Shown here piece by piece: positions 5,623 through 10,918 of a DNA stretch of 10,918 nt. How positions within the stretch are numbered: the stretch's first letter is position 1; each line of letters starts with the position of its first letter. This DNA comes from an uncultured Veillonella sp. (GTDB lineage Bacteria; Bacillota; Negativicutes; Veillonellales; Veillonellaceae): positions 1-10,918 of the forward strand of contig NZ_CALLVP010000048.1 of assembly GCF_938010505.1 (NCBI RefSeq), given 5' to 3'. The position numbers and the translations under genes are program-made. The notes under the pieces are model-generated. The model made no database searches and was not told the origin of the DNA. It saw only the letters and a list, made by a program, of their open reading frames with translations.

Positions 5623-5773
5623 GGTATATCTATTACTTTTCCGGTTGTGTGTATAAAAATTATAAAATTATATGGTTGGAGGAGGGAAAGTGAAACTACT
5701 TTTTGAGCGACTTGCGTCAGGATGGAGCGATAAAAGTAGTTTTACTTTCTATCCCAAAAGTAATAGATATACC
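5623..5773 (+). repeat. Nested-hairpin element, copy 4 (opposite strand)
   Basis: An element of 151 bases read on the plus strand. The perfect 18-bp outer stem is GGTATATCTATTACTTTT (5623-5640) with 5756-5773. A one-sided bulge of 45 bases follows (5641-5685). The 18-bp inner stem pairs 5686-5703 with 5732-5749, with one G-T wobble. The loop (5704-5731) again holds GAGCGA twice. Neither stem shares sequence with copies 1 to 3, yet arm lengths, bulge length and loop motif agree, which is why I treat it as the same family. Confidence 0.75.
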
Positions 5774-5794
5774 CAAGGAATTTTAAAATATACA

Positions 5795-5811
5795 TTATAA
5801 ACAGTTTATAA
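5795..5811. promoter_or_regulatory. 17-bp perfect palindrome next to the dnaA promoter
   Basis: TTATAAAC and GTTTATAA flank a single central A. The palindrome ends 3 bases before the first perfect DnaA box and 18 bases before the proposed dnaA -35. It could be a dimeric regulator's operator or an easily melted site. No regulator is identified. Confidence 0.45.
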
Positions 5812-5814
5812 AAG

Positions 5815-6116
5815 TTATCCACAGATTGAATGACAAATTACTTATTTTTTGGTACAATCATAACTGAAATTAGGAAAAATTATATATTTTTACAGGTTTT
5901 TGATGGATAACTCTCGAGGTTATCCACATTTTTTCTCTTTTAACTTATAAAAACCAAAAAGTCAGTAATTATCTGATTAGAATAGACTTTTATTTTTACT
6001 TATTCACAGGTTATACACAAGTTATTCACAGGAATAATAAGTTTTTCCACAGCTTTTATAATGGTTATACACATTATTCCTAAAGTTATACACATTTATC
6101 GCAATAGTTATTCACA
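5815..6116 (+). other. oriC: oriC part 1: DnaA-box array upstream of dnaA
   Basis: Perfect TTATCCACA boxes lie at 5815-5823 and 5920-5928. The latter has a weak opposing partner at 5902-5910. A run of seven same-orientation boxes follows: TTATTCACA 6000-6008, TTATACACA 6011-6019, TTATTCACA 6022-6030, TTTTCCACA 6043-6051, TTATACACA 6065-6073, TTATACACA 6086-6094 and TTATTCACA 6108-6116. Start-to-start spacing is 11, 11, 21, 22, 21 and 22 bases. The array covers the proposed dnaA leader, so it probably serves both initiation and dnaA autoregulation. Confidence 0.92.
5830..5858 (+). promoter_or_regulatory. Probable dnaA promoter
   Basis: ATGACA (5830-5835) is a one-mismatch -35. It lies exactly 17 bases from TACAAT (5853-5858), a good -10 with an extended TGG just before it. 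Transcription would start near 5865, giving a leader of about 260 bases that contains the DnaA boxes. A perfect DnaA box ends 6 bases before the -35, so DnaA binding could affect the promoter directly. Confidence 0.7.
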
Positions 6117-6127
6117 AGAGGCACGTC

Positions 6128-7702
6128 ATGCAGTCATTTGATTTAAATAATATATGGGAACATATATTGCTTGAGGCGAAAAAGAATATGCAACATTTAC
6201 CTGACGCATTATATTTGCGCGTCACGTCATCGTTGATTCCCATGTCTCTCGATAGTCATTCGATCCATATTGGGGTCATGCAAACATTTGTAAAAAACTT
6301 AATCGACCAGCAGCCGCAGATTAGTAAAGCTTTACAAGATGCGATTACTACAGTCATCGGCTCTCCTCGAGATATGGTTTTATTCGATTTTAATCAAGAG
6401 AGTATAGATACTACCTTTGTTGATGAAAGTCTCATCGATACGCCAGTTGTAGCACCGCCAATGCCTTTACCACCTGTAGTAGAGGAAAAGGCTCATCAAG
6501 AGGAGTTTTACACACCAGTCTATCAAGAGCCTATCTACATCGATCGTGCGCCAGCGCCTGTGGATATTCCAGACGAACCAATGGTAGCGGCACCGAAGAA
6601 AACAGCAGAAACATTGCCAACATTGCAGTCTGACAATGTACCTGTGGATTTATCGTTATCCAATCTCAATCCAGCGTACCGTTTTGATAACTACGTAACG
6701 GGCAACGCGAACCGCATTCCGTTTGGGGCTGCTCAAAATGTAGCTGAGTTCCCTGGTGGAGACTATAATCCGCTCTTTATTTACGGACCTTCAGGCCTCG
6801 GTAAAACGCATTTGATGCATGCCATCGGCAATGCTATCAAGGAACATCATCCACATATGAAGGTCATGTCTATTACGAGCGAAAACTTTATGAATATTTT
6901 CGTCGAAACATTGCAGCGCAACCAAGGTAAATTATTCCGCAACACGTTCCGCAATATCGATGTTCTCATGATTGACGATATTCAATTCCTTGAAAGCCGT
7001 GAAAGTACGAAAACTGAGCTATTTAATACGTTCAATGAATTACTAAATAACAACAAGCAAATCGTACTTACCTCTGATACGATGCCAAACGATATGGAGC
7101 AGTTCGAAGATCGTCTTCGCTCTCGTTTCCAAGCTGGCTACATTGCAACAATGGAAAATCCAGATTTAGAAACGCGCATCGCCATCTTCAGATCACTGCT
7201 TGAACGAGAATATAAAAAGAACCGCATTATTCGCATCGATAATGACTCTATCAACTACGTAGCATTGCAATTCAGCGAAAACGTCCGCGTTTTGCAAGGT
7301 GCTTTCACCAAGCTCATCGGTACAGCATCTATCGATCAACGTCTAGAATCTATCGACCTAGAATACACAAAACACGCCTTGGCTGGCCTCGTTCATACAG
7401 AAGAGGTAAACATGGTTAATATTGAAAGCATCCAGAATTTTGTAAGTTCTTATTTCAATATTAAAAAGCAAGATTTGCTCGGCAAAAAAAGGAAAGCCCA
7501 ATTCGCATTCCCACGGCAAATCGCCATGTATCTATGCCGCGATATGATCAATGAAAGCTATCCACAAATCGCAGCAGCTTTCTCTCGTGACCATACGACA
7601 ATTCTCCATGCGTACGATAAAATAACGAAGGAAATTGAAAAAAACGAAGAAACTAAACGTATAGTATCGGAAATTAAACAGAAATTAACAACCTGTGGAT
7701 AA
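6128..7702 (+). CDS. dnaA: DnaA, chromosomal replication initiator
   Basis: A 524-residue initiator ATPase that binds DnaA boxes and opens the origin. Domain I is about 1-85, followed by an acidic, proline-rich domain II linker (about 95-165). The AAA+ domain III (about 175-400) has Walker A GPSGLGKTH (220-228), Walker B VLMIDDIQF (279-287), sensor 1 LTSD (314-317), the arginine-finger motif RLRSRF (329-334), and sensor 2 near R387. Domain IV (about 430-524) has PRQIAMYLCRDM (462-473) and RDHTTILHA (487-495). The usual FGGRDH signature reads FSRDH here (485-489), one residue shorter. AAGAGG lies 6 bases before the ATG. The last three codons, TGT GGA TAA, form a perfect DnaA box on the other strand. 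Confidence 0.97.
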   Translation: MQSFDLNNIWEHILLEAKKNMQHLPDALYLRVTSSLIPMSLDSHSIHIGVMQTFVKNLIDQQPQISKALQDAITTVIGSPRDMVLFDFNQESIDTTFVDESLIDTPVVAPPMPLPPVVEEKAHQEEFYTPVYQEPIYIDRAPAPVDIPDEPMVAAPKKTAETLPTLQSDNVPVDLSLSNLNPAYRFDNYVTGNANRIPFGAAQNVAEFPGGDYNPLFIYGPSGLGKTHLMHAIGNAIKEHHPHMKVMSITSENFMNIFVETLQRNQGKLFRNTFRNIDVLMIDDIQFLESRESTKTELFNTFNELLNNNKQIVLTSDTMPNDMEQFEDRLRSRFQAGYIATMENPDLETRIAIFRSLLEREYKKNRIIRIDNDSINYVALQFSENVRVLQGAFTKLIGTASIDQRLESIDLEYTKHALAGLVHTEEVNMVNIESIQNFVSSYFNIKKQDLLGKKRKAQFAFPRQIAMYLCRDMINESYPQIAAAFSRDHTTILHAYDKITKEIEKNEETKRIVSEIKQKLTTCG

Positions 7703-7849
7703 CTCTGTGGATATATAGTGAATAACTTTGTTGATATCACAAAACTCGCACTTTGGTGTGAATATGTGGATAAGTAGGTACAAACTATTAACATAGTTAT
7801 GCACAGGTCATAATTCACATAATTATTGGCGCCGATTCACTTTTACACA
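7694..7849 (-). other. oriC: oriC part 2: DnaA boxes between dnaA and dnaN
   Basis: Perfect boxes on the minus strand lie at 7694-7702 and 7765-7773 (TGTGGATAA on the plus strand). Near matches lie at 7706-7714, 7717-7725 and 7757-7765. On the plus strand there is TTATGCACA at 7797-7805, with weaker TAATTCACA at 7811-7819 and TTTTACACA at 7841-7849. The last sits just before the GC cluster and DnaA-trios. With the array before dnaA this makes a bipartite origin like that of Bacillus. Confidence 0.88.
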
Positions 7850-7857
7850 TATAAACA

Positions 7858-7886
7858 GGCCCCTACTATTACTACTACTAAAACTA
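7858..7886 (+). other. oriC: GC cluster plus DnaA-trio run (basal unwinding site)
   Basis: GGCCCC (7858-7863) leads directly into eight triplets (7863-7886). Seven of these are CTA or TTA, and the seventh triplet is AAA. Read on the other strand these are TAG/TAA repeats, the DnaA-trio motif known from Bacillus subtilis, where DnaA loads onto a single strand to open the origin. Weak DnaA boxes precede it and AT-rich DNA follows, in the same order as in Bacillus. Confidence 0.85.
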
Positions 7887-8100
7887 ACAAACAATCAAAA
7901 AAACAGTAGAAACAGATCTATCATAGAATATCTATAGAGCATCTACGATAGCAAACATAAAATATTACAAACAAAACAAGTCATTAGTAGTGCTTCTACA
8001 ATATATATAAATCTTAATCACAAACAACATATATATTAGAAAAAATATAGTAGTTAATAATAAAATCTAATTATACAAATTAATATAAAACTTTCAAAAA
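7887..8100. other. AT-rich DNA unwinding stretch upstream of dnaN
   Basis: About 210 bases of very AT-rich sequence, with long A and TA runs, lie between the DnaA-trios and the dnaN ribosome-binding site. There is no gene. It is the expected place for the first melted DNA and for helicase loading. A dnaN promoter may lie here too, but no hexamer pair stands out. Confidence 0.65.
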
Positions 8101-8110
8101 GGAGTAACAT

Positions 8111-9223
8111 ATGCATATTACATTCCCAAAAGCAAATCTCCAAAAAGCAATCAACGTATTGCAAAAGGTATCTCAAAATAAAACAAGTTCTAACTTACCA
8201 GGTGCTATTTACATGACCACGAAAAATGGTCAAGTAGAATTGCAAGGTAACGACTTTGAACTTGGTATCCGTTTAACAATTGACGGCGACATCAAAGAAC
8301 CTGGTACGTTAGTAGTAGGTTCCCGCTATTTCCAAGAATTAATTCGCAAATTACCTGGCGATACTATCGAACTTTACAAACCAGAAGACGGAAATTCTTT
8401 GACAATCACATCTGGATCTTCCGAATTTAACCTTGTTACATTACACCCAGATGATTTCTCCTTGGTTGAACAAATTCACGACCAAGATCATGTAAACATC
8501 GATAGCTTTGCTATGAAAGAACTTATTGATTTAACAAACTACGCAGCAGCTACTGATGAAGATCGCCCTGTATTTACCGGTGCTCTTCTTGAAATCAATG
8601 AAAACGAAGTCACTATGGTTGCTACTGATACACATCGTATGGCTGTTAAGAAAATCACTATCGATGAACCAGCAACTACTCCAATGCGCGCTATCATTCC
8701 TACAAAAACGTTAGCTGAAGTATCTCGGTTATTACCAACAGATAATCCAGCAATGATCAATATCATTTGGAATCGTACACAAATCGTTTTTAATTTTGAA
8801 TCTATTTATATTATTTCTCGTTTGATCGAAGGCACGTATCCTGAATATGAAAAGGTAATTCCTTCCCAATTCGATTCTAGCGCTGTTATCGACCGCCGTG
8901 AATTCGCTGGTGCTGTTGATCGCGTATCCTTATTGGCTAAAGACATCAGTTATAACGTAATTCGTTATGATTGGTCTGAAAGCAATGTTACATTGTCTAC
9001 TCAAAATACTGAAATCGGTATGGCTAAAGAAGACGTAGCTGTTGAATTTAAAGGTACACCTTTTACAATCTCCTTCAATGGTCGTTACATCTCTGATATC
9101 TTGCGTCACAGCACAGGTGACAATATCCACTTGTTCTTAAAACAAAATGGTCCTGTTGTCATTCGCCAAGACAATAATCCGAACTATACATACGTAGTAA
9201 CACCAGTTCGCACAAATGCATGA
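8111..9223 (+). CDS. dnaN: DnaN, DNA polymerase III beta sliding clamp
   Basis: A 370-residue protein that forms the ring-shaped dimer tethering DNA polymerase III to DNA. The three repeated clamp domains fit the length (about 1-125, 126-250 and 251-370). Family landmarks include VVGSRYFQELIRKLPGD (94-110), the VATDTHRMAVKK segment near 175-185, and a C terminus ending TYVVTPVRTNA, matching the conserved tail that lines the partner-binding pocket. AAGGAG lies 7 bases before the ATG. It is separated from dnaA by the origin's unwinding region, so it may have its own promoter there, and only 23 bases separate it from the next gene. Confidence 0.97.
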   Translation: MHITFPKANLQKAINVLQKVSQNKTSSNLPGAIYMTTKNGQVELQGNDFELGIRLTIDGDIKEPGTLVVGSRYFQELIRKLPGDTIELYKPEDGNSLTITSGSSEFNLVTLHPDDFSLVEQIHDQDHVNIDSFAMKELIDLTNYAAATDEDRPVFTGALLEINENEVTMVATDTHRMAVKKITIDEPATTPMRAIIPTKTLAEVSRLLPTDNPAMINIIWNRTQIVFNFESIYIISRLIEGTYPEYEKVIPSQFDSSAVIDRREFAGAVDRVSLLAKDISYNVIRYDWSESNVTLSTQNTEIGMAKEDVAVEFKGTPFTISFNGRYISDILRHSTGDNIHLFLKQNGPVVIRQDNNPNYTYVVTPVRTNA

Positions 9224-9246
9224 CCTTTATCACATAGGAGAACTTT

Positions 9247-9480
9247 ATGAAAGAGCAACAGCAGGTACCCATTCATACGGAGTACATTCAAATTGATCAG
9301 TTGTTGAAGTTAGAAGGCATCATTGAAACAGGTGGTCAAATTAAATCTTTCATCGATGAAGGCATCCTTACCTTGAATGGTCAGGTCGTAACGGAAAAAC
9401 GCAAGAAATGCCGCGTTGGTGATGTGATTTCTTGTGAAGGTCTCGATGTAGATCTCATAATTACACAAGAGGAGGCATAA
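9247..9480 (+). CDS. yaaA: S4-domain RNA-binding protein YaaA
   Basis: A 77-residue protein consisting almost entirely of one S4 RNA-binding fold. IQIDQLLKLEGIIETGGQIK (24-43) corresponds to the S4 helical part, and the strand segment around FIDEGILTLNGQVVTEKRKK (45-64) is the usual G-x-V-x-N-G-x-x-V pattern. The same small gene sits between dnaN and recF in Bacillus and many Firmicutes; a ribosome-related role has been proposed for it there, but its job is not settled. AGGAG lies 6 bases before the ATG. Its last codons hold the GGAGG ribosome-binding site of recF, so the two are co-expressed. Confidence 0.92.
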   Translation: MKEQQQVPIHTEYIQIDQLLKLEGIIETGGQIKSFIDEGILTLNGQVVTEKRKKCRVGDVISCEGLDVDLIITQEEA

Positions 9481-9483
9481 TCG

Positions 9484-10584
9484 GTGAGAATTGACTCACT
9501 GCAATTATTTCAGTTTCGTAATTATAAGGATGTACAGATACAGTTTAACCCTGAGATTATCGTTCTGCACGGCACCAATGGGGCTGGTAAGACAAATATC
9601 CTCGAATCGATTTATGTTGGTACGATTGGTAAAAGCCATCGTACTAACGATACATCGGATATGCTCATGTTTAATGCTGAAGAAGCAGGTATAGTTGTAA
9701 AATTCGAGAAAAAAGATACGCCTCAAAAGGTAAATATTAAATTATTCCGCCAAGGGGCCAAGGATATTCGTTTAAACGATACAAAAATATCTCAAAAAGA
9801 ACTGATTGGTACATTAAATACAGTTATCTTTTGTCCTGAAGACTTACAGCTCATTAAGGGAACTCCGTCTGGTCGTAGGCGTTTCCTCGATATGGAAATA
9901 TCTCAGACCAGCGCTACTTACTATCATCAATTGATGCAGTATAATCGGTTGTTACAGCAACGAAATGCAGTTCTAAAAGAATATAGGGGAAAGAATACTA
10001 TTCCTCTTGAAGAATGGGATTTACAGCTAGCAGATATGGCGAGCTTTATCGTAAAGAAACGATTAGAAAGCCTAAAGAAAATCAATCTGCTCATCGATTT
10101 GATGAATCGTAAATTGACAGGTGGCCTCGAGAATTTGACCATTGGTTATGAACAGCCGTATATGGATAATGGTTTCTTAGAATATACAAAAGAAGGCTTT
10201 TACGAGCGAATCAAAGCAGCGTTGCCGCAGGATCGTCATCGGTTGAGCACTAGTGTAGGTCCTCATCGCGATGATTTACGATTCTTTTCTGATGCTATGG
10301 ATTTAAAGAAATTTGGATCGCAAGGTCAGCAACGAACCGCTGTATTGTCCTTAAAGTTGAGTGAACTTGAGTTTATCAAGTCAGAGGTAGGAGAATATCC
10401 AGTTCTTCTCTTGGATGATGTATTGAGCGAACTTGATGAGTCAAGACGAGTGAATTTATTGCAGTTTATTCATAAACGAATTCAAACATTTATTACCACT
10501 ACAGATATTCATGATTTTAAAGATTTGAAATCCGTTCAATTTATTTCTTGTGAAGGGGGAAATGTTCAGTATGGACAGCCTTGA
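9484..10584 (+). CDS. recF: RecF, DNA replication and repair ATPase
   Basis: A 366-residue SMC-like ATPase that, with RecO and RecR, helps load RecA at gaps and stalled forks. Walker A is HGTNGAGKTN (29-38). The ABC signature is FGSQGQQRT (277-285). Walker B is VLLLDDVLSELD (307-318). FCPEDLQLIKGTPSGRRRFL (116-135) and TSVGPHRDDL (256-265) are also typical of RecF. The start is GTG at 9484, chosen because GGAGG lies 8 bases before it and the N terminus MRIDSLQLFQFRNY matches the family. Three bases separate it from the yaaA stop, and it overlaps the next gene by 14 bases. Confidence 0.97.
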   Translation: MRIDSLQLFQFRNYKDVQIQFNPEIIVLHGTNGAGKTNILESIYVGTIGKSHRTNDTSDMLMFNAEEAGIVVKFEKKDTPQKVNIKLFRQGAKDIRLNDTKISQKELIGTLNTVIFCPEDLQLIKGTPSGRRRFLDMEISQTSATYYHQLMQYNRLLQQRNAVLKEYRGKNTIPLEEWDLQLADMASFIVKKRLESLKKINLLIDLMNRKLTGGLENLTIGYEQPYMDNGFLEYTKEGFYERIKAALPQDRHRLSTSVGPHRDDLRFFSDAMDLKKFGSQGQQRTAVLSLKLSELEFIKSEVGEYPVLLLDDVLSELDESRRVNLLQFIHKRIQTFITTTDIHDFKDLKSVQFISCEGGNVQYGQP

Positions 10585-10918
10585 TCTTTGTTTACCAAAG
10601 GCCTTAGCAGAACTGAATTTACTGGAACAATATAAATTAAATACCCTCGTTCACAAGTGGCGTGATGTAGTAGGCGATGTCATCGCCGATCATACGAAAA
10701 TTGTGTCTATCAAGCCTCCAGACATGGTTATCAGTGCAGATAATTCCATGTGGATGCAGGAATTACAGATGCAAAAACGACGTATCATCGAGGCTATCAA
10801 CAAGTATTACCGCCAAGAGGTAATCACCGATATTCGATTCATCATGAAACGTCAGAGCTATGTGAAAGTAGAAATTAATACATCTCTCACGATTCCTGAT
10901 GAACAGATTATTACAAAA
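10571..10918 (+). CDS. DUF721/DciA-like protein, 3' end outside window
   Basis: 116 codons are present with no stop, so the gene continues past the window. The segment HKWRDVVGDVIADHTKIVSI matches the DUF721 pattern (W-x-x-V-V-G-x-x-I-A-x-H-T). It is followed by MVISADNSMWMQEL and by KRRIIEAIN and ITDIRFIMK, where the family has its conserved tryptophan, leucine and final strand. DUF721 includes DciA, which helps load the replicative helicase in many bacteria; whether this member does so is inference, supported by its place next to the replication genes. It overlaps the end of recF by 14 bases. Another ATG at 10562 is in frame, but the AAGGGGG ribosome-binding site is only 2 bases from it, so 10571 is preferred. 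Confidence 0.85.
   Translation, partial: MDSLDLCLPKALAELNLLEQYKLNTLVHKWRDVVGDVIADHTKIVSIKPPDMVISADNSMWMQELQMQKRRIIEAINKYYRQEVITDIRFIMKRQSYVKVEINTSLTIPDEQIITK

Noticed and set aside
4795..5773. CRISPR array
   Set aside because: Repeats are long, few, nested and inverted, not short direct repeats with uniform spacers; there are no cas genes.
7558..7818. Minus-strand open frame of 86 codons over the dnaA end and DnaA boxes
   Set aside because: It overlaps dnaA and the origin boxes, reads as low-complexity sequence and has no start signal.

Overview
The window is the chromosomal replication origin region of a low-GC diderm-type Firmicute. I infer a Negativicutes genome, most likely Veillonella, from the gene order, the AT-rich composition and the look of the proteins. 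That genus call rests on memory of the family and not on a search. All genes point away from a 1.4-kb gene-free block: leftward genes on the minus strand (mnmG, mnmE, jag, yidC, yidD, rnpA, rpmH) and rightward genes on the plus strand (dnaA, dnaN, an S4-domain yaaA gene, recF, and a DUF721/DciA-like gene cut by the window end). This is the classic conserved bacterial origin layout.

Left arm (1-4775). rpmH has a perfect consensus promoter (TTGACA, 17 bp, TATAAT). It is followed by intrinsic-terminator-like hairpins after rpmH and after rnpA, which should step down expression along the ribosomal protein / RNase P / membrane insertase operon. yidC and jag are tightly coupled. A further hairpin follows jag and separates it from mnmE-mnmG, the tRNA wobble-uridine modification pair. 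The 347-bp mnmE-mnmG gap carries two diverged tandem copies of a hairpin element whose stems differ by compensatory changes.

Gene-free block (4692-6127). Its left part holds a large inverted repeat with the rpmH promoter in one arm, a roughly 446-bp-period direct duplication, and four related nested-hairpin elements. Three of these read on the minus strand and one on the plus strand. Their stems differ in sequence but remain paired. The loop-proximal GAGCGA/GAGCGA motif is kept, and a one-sided bulge of 45-46 nt is conserved in three copies. I do not recognise this element as a named family, and it is the best candidate here for something undescribed. The right part is the dnaA promoter plus an array of same-orientation DnaA boxes spaced by 11 or 21-22 bp up to the dnaA start.

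Right arm (6128-10918). dnaA is followed by a 408-bp gap with further DnaA boxes (one formed by the last codons and stop of dnaA), a GC cluster, a run of DnaA-trio triplets and a long AT-rich stretch. This looks like a Bacillus-type bipartite origin with its unwinding site between dnaA and dnaN. dnaN, yaaA, recF and the DUF721 gene then follow closely, with recF and the DUF721 gene overlapping. Together the right-hand genes supply origin recognition, the sliding clamp and recombinational repair. The left-hand genes supply translation, tRNA processing and membrane protein insertion.
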